DNA of 64,000 nucleotides from Verpa conica (taxonomy: Eukaryota > Ascomycota > Pezizomycetes > Pezizales > Morchellaceae). How positions within the stretch are numbered: the stretch's first letter is position 1; every line of letters begins with the position of its first letter. Both the position numbers and the translations under genes were made by a program. Where the stretch lies: assembly GCA_033030425.1 (NCBI GenBank), contig JAUFSD010000024.1, positions 620,001-684,000 of the forward strand, in the 5' to 3' direction. The notes below the pieces were generated by a model that was not told the DNA's origin, made no database searches, and saw nothing but the letters and a program-made list of their open reading frames with translations. This document shows positions 44,627 to 56,013 of this stretch, piece after piece.

Positions 44627-46249
44627 TTAAGTAGATGTGACCTTATGAATAGACTCAGCAACATACTTAACGTTACCAGAAGTAAGACCAGCAACTGATA
44701 TTCTGCCATCCTTGGTTCCATAGATGGAGTACTAAACATGTCAGCGCTATTCCTCGCATACGCTTGGGAGGGGGGGTATACCTTAGTTGCCAGCTCCTCG
44801 ACCTGCTGTGGGTTTAATCCTGTATAACAGAACATCCCGATCTGGCTGGTGATGTGATCCCAGTTTTTTTGGGACCCAGCGGCTGTCAGACCAGCTTTGA
44901 GAGCATCGCGCATGCTGATAATACGGTCGGCCATTCCCTTCACTTCTGCAAGCCATTGCTTATTGATTACGGGATCATTCAGGATTTCACTCGCGATGCG
45001 AGCACCACCGATGGGGGGGTTAGAGTAGAGGGGGCGGACCAATATCTTGATCTGAGAGTCGATACGGGTCTTTTCGACTGGGGAAGAGGCGATGAGGGAG
45101 AAGGCACCGACACGCTCACCGTAGAGTCCCTATTTATAGTTAGTTACCTAGGGATCTAGAATTGAGAGTAGATGACTGGGAACAGAAATCTTCGAGAGCT
45201 TACCATATTCTTGGCAAATGACTGGCACAACGCAATTTGGTGTCCTTGCTCAACAAAGTGGCGGACAGCATAAGCATCTTTGTCAGTATCTCCAGATGCG
45301 AAACCCTGGTACGCCATGTCAAAGAACGCAAAGTGAGCGTTATTCTTGATAACCTCGGATATGGTACGCCATTGTTCAGGAGTTGGGTCAACACCAGTAG
45401 GATTATGTGCGCAGGCATGTAAAAGGAAGATAGAGCTCTTTGGCGCATCTTTAATGTCCGCCAACATTCCATCAATGTCAAGACCAATAGTCTCCTTATT
45501 GTAATATCTATACTGCCTCACATTCAGCTTTGAATCTTTAAAAATAGCACCGTGGTTCGCCCATGAGGGGGTCGGGATGTAGATATTCTTGGCATGAGGG
45601 TAGAAGCGTTCGAGGAAGGCACCACCGATACGCAGAGCACCTGTTCCAGAGATTGTTTGGGTGATGGCGATGTTCTCGAGAATGGGGGAGCTTGCACCGT
45701 AGGCAAGAGTAGCTGCAGCTTTGGTGAAGGAGGGGATACCGGTGATTCCGGCGTATTCTTTGTCGAGAGCTTTCTCTAGAATGCGCTTCTCGGCAGTGCG
45801 GACAGAGGGAAGGACATAGGGCTTGCCGGCGTCATCGCGATAGGCGCCGACTCCGAGGTTTACTTTTCCATTGAAAGTATCGGCTTTAAAGGCCTCAGTG
45901 ATACCTAGTAGATAGGTGTTAGTGTTATCTGTGAGATTTAGGGAGGTTAACTAGAGTAGTGAGTCATACCGAGAATTGCCTGAAGTTTTGGGGAAGTATT
46001 CATATAAGCAAACTTGAAATTTTTGATATTGTAGTATCACTGAAACGTCAATTGGAATCAATTGGTAAAAACTTACATCCTGCAAAACACCATGGAGAAT
46101 GTCAGTCATTGGATACAAAGAAATACAGAAGCCAAGTAGCTTACAGGAGGTCCCTGGGGGACATTTGCCCAGGTACTGGAAGCCCTAGAAGCAGTAGCAG
46201 CCAAGCGAAGAGGGGTTCTTGTAGACGAACTTCTGATAGAGGACAACAT
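44627..46249 (-). CDS. AAT1: mitochondrial aspartate aminotransferase
   Basis: PLP enzyme interconverting aspartate/2-oxoglutarate and oxaloacetate/glutamate. The N terminus [18 protein letters not shown] is a mitochondrial presequence. Class-I motifs follow: [49 protein letters not shown], and the PLP lysine in [16 protein letters not shown] (split by an intron). The C terminus is [27 protein letters not shown], read over two exons. The splice after QGPP appears to use a 3-nt micro-exon (46079-46077, GAT) to supply the family's conserved Asp of PPDAI. It is divergent from RPL7. Confidence 0.93.
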
Positions 46250-46910
46250 TTTCAAGATAAACACAGATGTGAGATCGAGATATCTGAAGATGGACAATGA
46301 AGCTACGAGCCAAAGCAATAAGTAGAGAAGAGAACAGAAATGAGATGGTGATAAGAGATATAAGTTTGCGTAATATCAACTTTTGATGGTGGGGTGATGC
46401 GGGGGAGGAGCTTTAGGCTCAATTTTATAAGACTACGAGGAGCTATTACAAAAACGAAACTGTGAGAGGGGGAAGTGGGGATTGAAGGGTTTGAAGGGAT
46501 TAGAGACAGAGATTAAGACAGAAGGGGTTAAGACAGAGGAGTTAAATAACTAAATAGGGACTGGAGGGTTGAGGGAGCTGACTGGGGGCTCAAGTCTCAC
46601 TCGGAAGGTTCCCGAGTCCCGGAGTTTGTTATTTTTCTTTGCAGGGTCTTGCATGTGAGCCGCGGAGCCTCCTGGGTGGTGGAACGAGTGAGTGGGTGTG
46701 TGTGTGTGCTAGCCACACTCTGTCAAACTACATACAAGCCACAGGGCTGTAGCCCCAACAACGCAGTCCCCTCCAGTTTCACTCCACACTACGCAGGAAA
46801 TTCCCCGTGGGCACATTTCCCTTAACTAAACGACGAACATCAACACCAACGACAACGACAAAGACAACACCACCAAACACCCACCGGCAACCCCCCGCAC
46901 GTTCACAAAA
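46250..46910. promoter_or_regulatory. divergent promoter of AAT1 and RPL7
   Basis: 660 nt between the two start codons. It includes a TG repeat (~46695-46708) and an AC-rich leader just before the RPL7 ATG, as is usual for fungal ribosomal-protein genes. Confidence 0.5.
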
Positions 46911-48692
46911 ATGCCTAATACGTATGCAACCCTATTTTCTTTGTTTCCTTAGACGCACGATATGGCCTCCGCTCGCTGGGCTTGTCTCTTTTGTCCTCCG
47001 AGAGGGGAAGGCAAGCCAGCTCGATATTACCTTCTCCCGGTCTTTTTGAGAAAATATTGTTTCTACTTTTAGTAGCGGTAAACAATTTCTTTGATCGAGA
47101 CTGGGGTTTTGGGGTTGAAATTGTCCGAAAGGATCCTTGTTTTCTTCCCTAAATCCATACTGCCTTGCATTTCGACATCCCCATCATACAACATTGAAAG
47201 CAATGGGTGGTGGATTTCGTGCTCTATGCCTGTGCATGTTACTCTCCCTTAGTTCTACTTCGGGGTCTTGTTGGATAAGTCTGCAGTGCCTTTCACCATC
47301 TCCCCCCCGGGTAGTCCTGGTGTCGAGCTCTGGTTGGGACAGCCATTCTTACTGACTAAATCAATTCTCGTCGAGTTTGATTCCAGCATTATAGCACAGA
47401 AGCACGTCTTCTTGTCACATATACTCGGCGCTGTTTTAATTCTTAAACTATTGCGGAATGGCCATACTGATTTTCCGCCCTTTTTTGCGTGGAATTAACA
47501 GATCTGTTCCCACCCAAGACCAGATTCTCGTTCCCGAGACTCTCCTCAAGAAGCGCAAGGCCAACGAGAAGTCCGCCGAGGACCGTGCCGCTGCTGCCGA
47601 GGCTAGAAAGAAGGTTTGTTTCTCTAGTTTTGTCCTGCTTTTAAATCAAGAGGAGGATATATTTTGATGATGATACCAAAAAAACATGAGACTAGCCTCA
47701 CCGGCAATGTTGTCATTGTTAACCATCTTTCGGGACTGAGAATACAAAAGACACTAGTTGTTTGATAATTCTGGAGCTTTCCTAGCACATATTACCTGCT
47801 GAACTCGCGCTAATATGGGCTTGAAAAACAACAGGAGAATAAGGAGAAGCGTGAAAAAATCTTCAAGCACGCCGAGAAGTATGTAAAGGAATACCGTGAG
47901 GCAGAGCGCGAGAAGATCCGTGTCTCTCGTGAGGCTAAGAAGGACGGTTCCTTCTACGTCCCGGCCCAGACCAAGCTCGTCTTCGTCATCCGTATCAAGG
48001 GTATCAACAAGATTGCTCCCAAGCCCCGCAAGATCCTCCAGCTCCTTCGTCTTCTCCAGATCAACAATGGCGTTTTTGTCCGCCTCACCAAGGCCACCCT
48101 CGAAATGCTCCGTGTTGTTGAGCCGTGGATTGCCTACGGAGAGCCCAACCTCAAGAGCGTTCGTGAGTTGATATATAAACGTGGATACGGAAAAATTGAT
48201 AGGCAGAGAATTCCTTTGGTATGTGCCCTTGCTACATACCTAACTACACACTCCTCCTTCACCCATACACTACCCTTTTTCCGATGATGAAGAATTTTCG
48301 GATGTAAATCACTACTTGATCCGAGAGCGCAAAACAATGTGGATATTTTCCGTTGCCTTCCTTCTGAGCCCTCCCCATCCACCACTTCTACCTCACTTTC
48401 TTCATTCCTTCCTCATAATTCCTACACAGTCCCACTAACCCCCAACCAGACCGATAACAAGCTCATCGAAGAATCCCTCGGTAAGTTTGGCATTATCTCC
48501 ATCGAGGATCTTATCCACGAGATCTTCACCGTCGGTCCCAACTTCAAACAAGCATCCAACTTCCTGTGGCCCTTCAAGCTGTCTTCTCCTACTGGTGGCT
48601 TCAGGACTCGTAAGTTCAAGCACTTTGTGGAGGGTGGTGACCTTGGTGATCGTGAACAGTTCATCAACGGGCTTATCCGCAAGATGAATTAA
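46911..48692 (+). CDS. RPL7: 60S ribosomal protein L7 (uL30)
   Basis: Four exons (46911-46921, 47502-47613, 47835-48218, 48450-48692) give 249 aa, the usual length. The first exon is only 11 nt (MPNT). Family sequence throughout: [67 protein letters not shown], and [18 protein letters not shown]. Introns 2 and 3 each contain a box C/D snoRNA-like sequence. Intron 1 (580 nt) is long, and I see no clear RNA in it. Confidence 0.97.
47662..47744 (+). ncRNA. box C/D snoRNA in RPL7 intron 2, snR39-family
   Basis: Box C ATGATGA (47667-47673), box D CTGA (47736-47739), and a short terminal stem (TATT before box C with AATA after box D). The 12 nt upstream of box D, CCATCTTTCGGG, are complementary to CCCGAAAGAUGG, a conserved segment of 25S rRNA. 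By the +5 rule the target is the G of CCCG, corresponding to yeast G805 next to A807. In yeast, snR39 and snR59, which methylate A807, sit in introns of RPL7A and RPL7B. That independent location supports the call. Confidence 0.75.
48278..48372 (+). ncRNA. box C/D snoRNA in RPL7 intron 3
   Basis: Box C ATGATGA (48284-48290) and box D CTGA (48364-48367), about 75 nt apart. The guide TGCCTTCCTT directly before box D is complementary to AAGGAAGGCA of 18S rRNA. The fifth base predicts methylation of the A in AAGGA, corresponding to yeast 18S A436 (snR87 target). The terminal stem is weak. Confidence 0.65.
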
Positions 48693-49056
48693 ATAAAACA
48701 TCGAATGGGCGGGGAATATGTTAAATAAAATAAGCATCTAAAAGTACTTTTTTCTTTCTTCGTCGGTGGGATGGAATGGGAGTTTTAGGACTTGGCGTTT
48801 CTTTTAGGATCATTATGAGTTGCTCGGATGTGATTTTATTTTCTGCGTTCATTGTAGACTTTGATGTGATACGTAGGAAATAATTGGTGATCTCTTGGCC
48901 ACGCATCTCTAGCTATCACTCGGTTCTTTAATCATGAGACATCACTCGAATGTGAAACCTCGGCAAGTCGAACTCAACCGCTCAATGATGCTTTAGTAGT
49001 TACAAATCTTCAACTATTCTACACTGTAAATCTACCGATCAGAGCTTTACAACTTT
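48693..49056. other. convergent spacer RPL7 / mS29
   Basis: About 360 nt holding both 3' UTRs. No gene seen. Confidence 0.5.
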
Positions 49057-50583
49057 CTAATACTTCAACCTTAAACAGCCCTTAAACAACTCCCTCGGAT
49101 TTCCACAGCTCAACGCAAACTTCTCCGCCACGCTCTCGAGCGTAACCTCACCCTTATAGACTCCACCAGCATTATACCAATCCATGAGAGTCTTGACCTC
49201 CTCCCTCTTCAGCGATGAACACCGTAGCACTGCAGCGCCAGAGATGGATGGTGCGATTCGGGGATCATTCTTATCCCAAGATCCTGGCTGCTTATTTCTG
49301 AGCGCGAGGTCTAGGGAGGGAGTGCGTGGGGAGACGGAGGATGTAGCGGCGATTGTGAGGCCGAGTGGGAAGTTGGTGGTACCGTTGAGGTGTGATAGGA
49401 AGGTGGAGGGGATAGCGAGGTCATGTGCATGGATGGGGGTAAAGGTAGTATCACGGTAGGAGGTGACTTGTGAGATGCGGTTTAGGTTGTCGAGTGTAAA
49501 GAGGACGGGGGGGCTAACGGAGTGTCAGTTTTGTTATAGAAGAGTTGGAGAGGTGGGAGGGAGGGCGTACCGCCCGGGGAGGGTTAGTTCATGGAGGAGT
49601 GCCATAAATATGTCGTGCGAAATTGCGGGGTCTTGAATCCCCGCATCGACGAGTTTGAAAATTGTTTCATAGGTGGCTTCTGATTTACCGATCTTGTGGA
49701 AGGTGGTGGATTTGAGAGTTTTAAACACCGGGGCGTTAGCAGCGAAGATTCGTTGTAGAAGGGTAGTAGTGTATTCTTTTTGTATCCAGAGGTTCCAGTG
49801 GGGATCCCATTCGTAGTCTGTATGGCCAATTACTAGGTCTTGGGCTGAGGGAGGAGTTAATGGTTGTAAATATGTATTTTTTTAAATAAAAAAGGGGGGG
49901 AGGACTATACCATTAGGGATAGAGATAACGACCCAGTCGCTTTGAAATGCCCAGGCCATTGCTTGGGCTAACATAATGCTCCTCCCACTCCCTTTTTTAC
50001 CGTTAAGAATCCGTCGCTCATGTAGCCTCTCACCCTTCATCCGAGCATCATTGATGGCACTGATTAGTTTCCCAATCTGTACACTTTCCTTGCGGAGTAG
50101 TGTACTCGGCTTCTGAAAATATGGCCAGTGTTGTCCGGTCTTGAAGGCTTCGATGTTTCTCAGCTTATCAATAACATTACCAGGTATCTCGAATACGGTT
50201 CCTTCAGCTTCCTGATCCCCCGCAAGATCCCGCGTCATCTCTGGAAGTGTTATGGACGGTGCATTAGTGTTACTGAGAACGATTGTCTTTTTAATTATCT
50301 TGCGTTGGCCCTCTTGGTATGCACGTTTAGAAACCACAATATCTTTCTTCTTCTTTTTGTGTTGGAACTTATTCGAGGAGCTGCGCTGCTTCGCCGCGAT
50401 ATTCTTTTGATTTTTTTGACTGTTCTGATTTCCCTTCAGGGGGGTCGCCTTTTTGGGAGGATTGGCGAAGAGATTTGATGTAGTTGTGAAAGGGGAGGAT
50501 TGGGGGCGGGGGAGAGGGGGGGAGAGAAATCGGGCGGGGAGGTGGGCGGTCCGGAGACAGCGGAGGCAGCTGGGGAGGACCAT
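49057..50583 (-). CDS. RSM23: mitochondrial small-subunit ribosomal protein mS29 (DAP3/Rsm23)
   Basis: GTP-binding protein of the mitoribosome. I chose the ATG at 50583 (MVLPSCLRCLRTAHLPARFL), which opens an arginine-rich mitochondrial presequence. The upstream extension would overlap the RRS1 promoter. Lys-rich stretches follow, then the DAP3 core: FEIPGNVIDKLRNIEAFK, a P-loop region RILNGKKGSGRSIML, WVVISIPN, then the later exons with LVIGHTDYEWDP and a C-terminal LMDWYNAGGVY ... CGNPRELFKGC. The P-loop has Arg where Walker A has Lys. Introns near 49510 and 49870. Confidence 0.87.
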
Positions 50584-50765
50584 CGTGGGTGGGAGCGGGG
50601 GAGCGCGGGAGCATGGGAGCGTGGGACACGAAAAGTTTGGTGGGGGGAGTTGGCGGGATGTCAACGGTTACCCTACCCCGTGAGGTTGAGGAAATTATTT
50701 TTCTAGTAAGGCTCTTGAACGATGCAATAGAATACAATACTACTTCCCCCCAGACTTCAACTCCA
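50584..50765. promoter_or_regulatory. divergent promoter of mS29 and RRS1
   Basis: 182 nt separate the start codons of two ribosome-related genes, which would allow co-regulation. No motif was identified. Confidence 0.5.
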
Positions 50766-51512
50766 ATGCCCACAGCAACTGAGACAAAGATGGAGCGATT
50801 GTAAGCCCCCTGTATTACCTAGTTCTTACATTGAGATAGACTAATGCTTTTGTAGACCCGTATTGGTGGAGAAGCCAATTCCTCTTGAATTCGATATGGG
50901 GAATCTCTGTGCATTTGATACGAACCCACTTGACCCAACACACTACAAGGAGTCGCTCGAAAAATGTCTTCAGGATGCTGCGCGTGACGGTGCCCAGGCA
51001 CTCATCAACCAGGTTCTTACCACAGTCCCATTGAAGAGTACCTCCGATGGGGTATACGCAGAGCTCCCGGAACCTGTGACACCACTACCTAGAGAGAAGC
51101 CAATTCCGAAGGCAAAGGAGCCTACAAAATGGTGCTTTACCCCTCCCTCTTCCTCCCCTATAAATTCTGACTATGAAATAGGGAACTATTCGCCAAGAAG
51201 AAGGGCATCAAGTCGAAAGAAAAGGATGGTAAACTCGTCTACGATGAAGAAAAAGGCGAGTGGGTCCCTAAATGGGGCTACAAGGGCAAGAATAAGGATG
51301 GTGAGGGCGATTGGATTGTCGAGGTAGATGAAAAGAAGCAGAAGAAGGGAGGTGAGGAGGAGGATACGGACCCAAGGTCACTCAGTCGCGCTGAGAGGGT
51401 TGAGAGGATCAAGAAGAATGAAAGGCAGATGAAGAAGAATGAGAAGAGGGCTATAACTGGAGGGAAGGCATGGACCCCTAAGAAGGGATCGGGTGTTGGA
51501 AAGAGGAGATAA
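50766..51512 (+). CDS. RRS1: ribosome biogenesis regulatory protein Rrs1
   Basis: Three exons (50766-50800, 50856-51131, 51182-51512) give 213 aa. Rrs1 assembles with Rpf2 and the 5S RNP into the pre-60S particle in the nucleolus. Visible family motifs: EKPIPLEFDMGNLCAFDTNPLD, ARDGAQALINQVL, GVYAELPEPVTPLPREKPIPK and, across the second intron, PTKWELFAKKKGIK. Then VPKWGYKGKNK and a Lys/Glu-rich C-terminal tail. The start MPTATETKMERLPVLVEKP matches the usual short N terminus; an upstream in-frame ATG (50658) would add an unrelated segment. Confidence 0.93.
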
Positions 51513-52196
51513 ATAGTCATTTCCTGTGGTTTGACACGACGTAATGAGTTGGAGCTTGCGGGTGTATAATTCTTTCCACAATATTGTACAGTATTCTAGT
51601 ATTTTCTTCTTTTCTTTTCTTTCTTTAATCCTAAAAGCTTTCATATTCCTCTAAGAATTGATAACACAAATAGGACTACGAGCGGCAGAGTAAGTTGTAA
51701 AAAAGGAGGTAGAGCATTAATGTCACATCCCATGAAGCTCTTAAAAATATATTCTCCTCTCCCTCCCCACCCCATCTGTCTGCAACTCTAATGCCGGTAA
51801 ACTCAAGCCCCAGCAGTAATATAAATACCCAACGCCAAAAAAAATTCTGATAAGAGGAACAATCACAGAAAGTGACTCGGATTACAGAGAACCCCATATT
51901 ATATTATGCTGGGTTGCCTATAACACCCGCACTGGGCCAAAACAAACATATTACAGAAAATCTTCACAAATATAATAAAAATCCAGCACTAAACAGAACT
52001 AAACCATAAGAATTAATATTTTAAGTAATACTCCCCATGAGGGGCTAGTCATTCTGCGCAGCGCGACAACAACCTTGTGTCTTGGCAGGGTGTCTTTCAC
52101 GTCGCCCCAACATCCGCGTCGTCCACAAGGGAACCAAAAAAAACCACCAACAGCTCGAGATACTCTGCGCGGTTCAACAACCTGCGAAAAAAAATA
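51513..52196. other. intergenic, RRS1 3' side and NUP120 promoter
   Basis: About 680 nt. An in-frame extension upstream of the NUP120 start (to 52077, MSWQGVF...) is open but not family-like. No other gene. Confidence 0.45.
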
Positions 52197-55100
52197 ATGA
52201 CTGACCAATCTCCCTGTTTCCTCTATAAGGAAACGCGTATAAACCTTGACTGGGACGATGCCTACCGACTGACCGCCAACGTCTTCCTTCCCACCCATCA
52301 CGGAGGGCCCAGTAAACGGAGCTCTCACCATTCCACAGACATCATCAAAACCCCCGAAGGGAAACCCGATACCCTTTTCGCACATAGATTCCTCGCGACA
52401 GCTGCATCGGTGTACTATCGACCTATCGAGCGATACCCACGATGTATCATGTGGAGGGTCTTGGAGAATTCACAAGTGTTGTCTGTGACGTCGGTGGACT
52501 TCACGAAGCCGAGCGATGCGCGGGGAGAGTTTGGGACTACATTTAGATTCTACTTCCCGGAACCAATCAGGGAAAATTGTGTGGGGTTTACGGATGACCC
52601 AGACCACGATGAGTTGGTGGTGTATGTCTTAACGACGGGGAACGTCATCTACACGTTGAATCTGTCGTCGGACTTTCTCCTGAAGAATTCCGTCGTGAAG
52701 AAGGGAAGCAAGGATAGTGATTATTGCAGGACTTTCTCGCCAAGTTCATTTATCATGCATTCTCCGCACTTCTTGATGGCGATTGATCATGAGTCGTTGC
52801 TTGTGTCTTTGCAAGATGGCATGTTGCTTAAGCTAGAGAAAAGCCCATTGTTTCCGGAAGGTATGTAGTTTGCCTAGAGTCGTTGGGGAGGTCAATAGCT
52901 AATGAATATAGACCCAGATACATCAATCTCAAAATATCTCGAGAAGACATTCAGCGAAGGCAGCTATCTTTCTCTACTAAAGAGCAAGATGCCATTTATT
53001 GGACGAGCGGGATATTCACGATATGGGAATGATAACGTTTCATTCTCGGCGGTCATTTCCTCGGCAGTATACATCCCAAAACGTTCACAAGACGAGATAA
53101 TGGACTATCGGCCAGAGGTGGATCCACTTCTTTTCACAGTCTCTGTAAACCACACTTTGAAAACTTGGTCTTTGAATAAAGGCAATCTTTTACACGCTAT
53201 AGACCTTCTCAACGAGTCTCTCCCTGCCTCAAGTACGACCATGAAGACTCTTCTAGACCCGGCGCCTTCACAGCTACTCGCAATTATCGACGTATCACTA
53301 CAAGAGGATCACATGTGCTACCTTGCAAGCTTCTCCTCTGCCACAACGGGAAAGTTCAAATTTTGGGCAGCATTACGGGACCAAGACAGCCAATTCGAAG
53401 GTCTTGTCGATCTCTATCCCAAAAATGACTTCTGCGCGGATCCTCCCACCGCAAACTCCGTCTGGATCATTTCTGAATTTCGCATTACCGCTACGTCCCC
53501 TAGAGACCCTCGCATCTTCAACCTCTGGGTGCTCTGGAAATCAAATACTACCTTTAGAGTCCAGAACCTACAATTCGATATCACTGATGTCCCTGGCTCT
53601 TGGGGCAAATGGACTACTGCCACCCCAGATTCTCTCCACGTCTCCCCTGGCCGTACTCCATCTGAGGTCACCTCAGAGGATATCACAGATTACTGGATTG
53701 ACTGGCTCTTCTTCCCGGGCCGCTTCACAGACCATGTTCTCCGAACAGCTCTCGCAATCCACGAAACATTCTATTCTATGACTGTTAGCAACGACGATGA
53801 GAACGACCCCATCAAAACCCGCGTTGCTAAAATTATTCCAGCTCAGGTCGAGCTTAAAAAAACAGTCGATGGGTCCCCAGACTATGGAACTTACAGACAC
53901 GAGCTCGGCCTACAGTGGCTAAGGTACTGCAGACTATGTACAGAGCTCGATAAACAGCGTAGCGAGGCGCTCTCGCTCGTCGCAGACCCGGTCAGTGGGT
54001 TTGTATGGACTGTTAACGCGGATGGAATCACTGCATTGAGAGAGTGTACAGAGAGCGAAGTCATTCAACATAACTACGGCACTCATGCGGGTAACCTACA
54101 GCTACTATCTGAACGCTCCCCAAAGCGACTCGGTGCTGCATTGCAAGGGAGCGATCTGTCAGATGCGCTCTTGCTTGTTCAGGCTGCAACAGACCTGAAG
54201 AATGATTTGTCGGATAAGGCGTACGACAACTGTGCGTGGAGACTGCAGAGGGAGGTGTTGGAAGACGCACTATATTCTTTTGAAGATAGAATGTGGTCGC
54301 TTTACAATAATTGCATTGAGGGAGAAATATCGGAGTTTACATTTGAGAAGATTGAGAATGCGTTTGAGACAATGGCTGATCCTCAAAACGCATTCCTTAG
54401 TATCCTCTCGAGTCTATTTCACTCGGATGTATATACGGGTAATACAAAGCTCACGACGTTCGGAGGGACTGTGTTAGTGACTGGAAGTCAGGAGGTCATC
54501 AACCTTAATCATAATCTCCTCTTCAACCTCCTCTTCCTTCTCATCCTCATTTCAGTCCCTGAAGACTCTCGTCCAAGAATTGCAGAGCCCGAGAAGCTCT
54601 TTGCACATATTCTTGACTATGTTCGTGAATACGAAGTTCTCAAATGGGTCTCCCGCACCCCACTCTTAATCCCCGATAGGCGTCTATCCGCGGAAGACGA
54701 ACTTGCCAAGGGTCTCGCTAGACTACGTATGGATGCTGAAACAGCAACTGTACAAAAGAAGAGGAGAGCATCGGTTTTGCAATGGTTGTTGGGAGAGAAC
54801 TATGGGCCCCCAGCTCCCGGGCCGGGTAGGAGCGGTAACCTAGCATTATCGGAGTGTATTCGACAGTTCTTGACGACGCTGGAGTTGACGAACCATGGGA
54901 ATGGGTTTAGTAATATTTCCTCAGCACTGTTGGCAATTGATGCAGTAGGCACTGCGGTAGAGTTTACGCGGTATTTACCTAGTACCTGTTGGGGAGGATA
55001 TGTTAAGGCAAGAATAAACCTTAGAGATGGAGGGGTAGAAGCAGCAGCTATGGGGTTCAGAAAGAGTGCTTATGGGCTTTGTAGGTCCCCCCGTATGTGT

Positions 55101-56013
55101 ACGAGAGGGGCTCGGCGCTAATTGAATACAGCAATTGCGAACCCTAATTACTTCTCAGCGGTGAAAAGCCTGTTAACGGATATTGAACTTGAATCATCAA
55201 TTGGGAAGGGGCTATCGCAGTATCATCTCCACGTGGCCGGTCTGTTTGAGGAAGCAAAGGCATCTGTCTATGTTGCAGAATTCTGCCAGGCTGCTCTAAC
55301 AGCACTCGATAATACAGTAAGTCCATCTCCTCCAAGATGGACTCCCCTCGCTAACTTTTTAGACGAATACCGAACTCCGCTCTGAGATACTTTTGAAGCT
55401 ATTTCAATCCAACCTTCAGGTCTCACTCTTTGACGAAGCTTACCTGGCACTCACACAATACATCAATATTCCCCTACAACGCACTGCGCTACGAGAACTA
55501 GTGGGGTCGATGGTTGAAGCCGGCCAAGGCTCCAGGCTCTGCTCATACCCCTTTGTAGGCTTGCAGGATGAGGTCGACGAGGCGCTGGCGTTTAAGTGTT
55601 CGTCTATCATGGACGTGACTACCGGACCTCCATTCCATAAAGTCCTCTACGCATGGCGGGTACAACGGGGTGATTACCGTGGTGCTGCATCAATTCTCCA
55701 TGAGAGGTTACAACGAATCCAGACAGCGAATATTGGATCTGCAGATCCAGGGAGTCGTAGTGTGTCGGATGGGTTCTTGGTGCTCTTGAATGCAATGTCA
55801 TGCGTTGGGGAGGAGCAAGCGTGGATACTAAGCACGAAGCGGGTGGACGTAGAGGAAGGACAAGGGTCATCGGCGAAGAGGACGAGGGTCGGGAGTGCGG
55901 CTAGTAGCGCACCAGTGAAGAGGGGAGTAGTGAAATTGGATGATGTTAGAAGGGCTTACCAAATCGAGGTTGAGAGGGTGGGACTGTTGTTGAATGGAGG
56001 GTTCTTTGTATAA
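52197..56013 (+). CDS. NUP120: nucleoporin Nup120/Nup160
   Basis: Four exons (52197-52860, 52912-55080, 55132-55316, 55363-56013) give 1222 aa, the right size for a Y-complex scaffold nucleoporin. The N-terminal half is a beta-propeller (LYKETRINLDW, LVVYVLTTGNVIYTLNLS, DPLLFTVSVNHTLKTWSLNKGN, FNLWVLWKSN) and the rest is an alpha-helical solenoid (KSLLTDIELESSIGKGLSQY, AYLALTQYINIPLQRTALREL). Nup120 anchors the Y complex on both faces of the nuclear pore and supports mRNA export. I chose MTDQSPCFLYKET as the start because LYKET-R-INL is the usual opening; a 40-residue upstream extension is possible. Confidence 0.88.

Noticed and set aside
46922..47501. snoRNA in the long first intron of RPL7
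   Set aside because: No box C with a properly spaced box D and rRNA-complementary guide was found.
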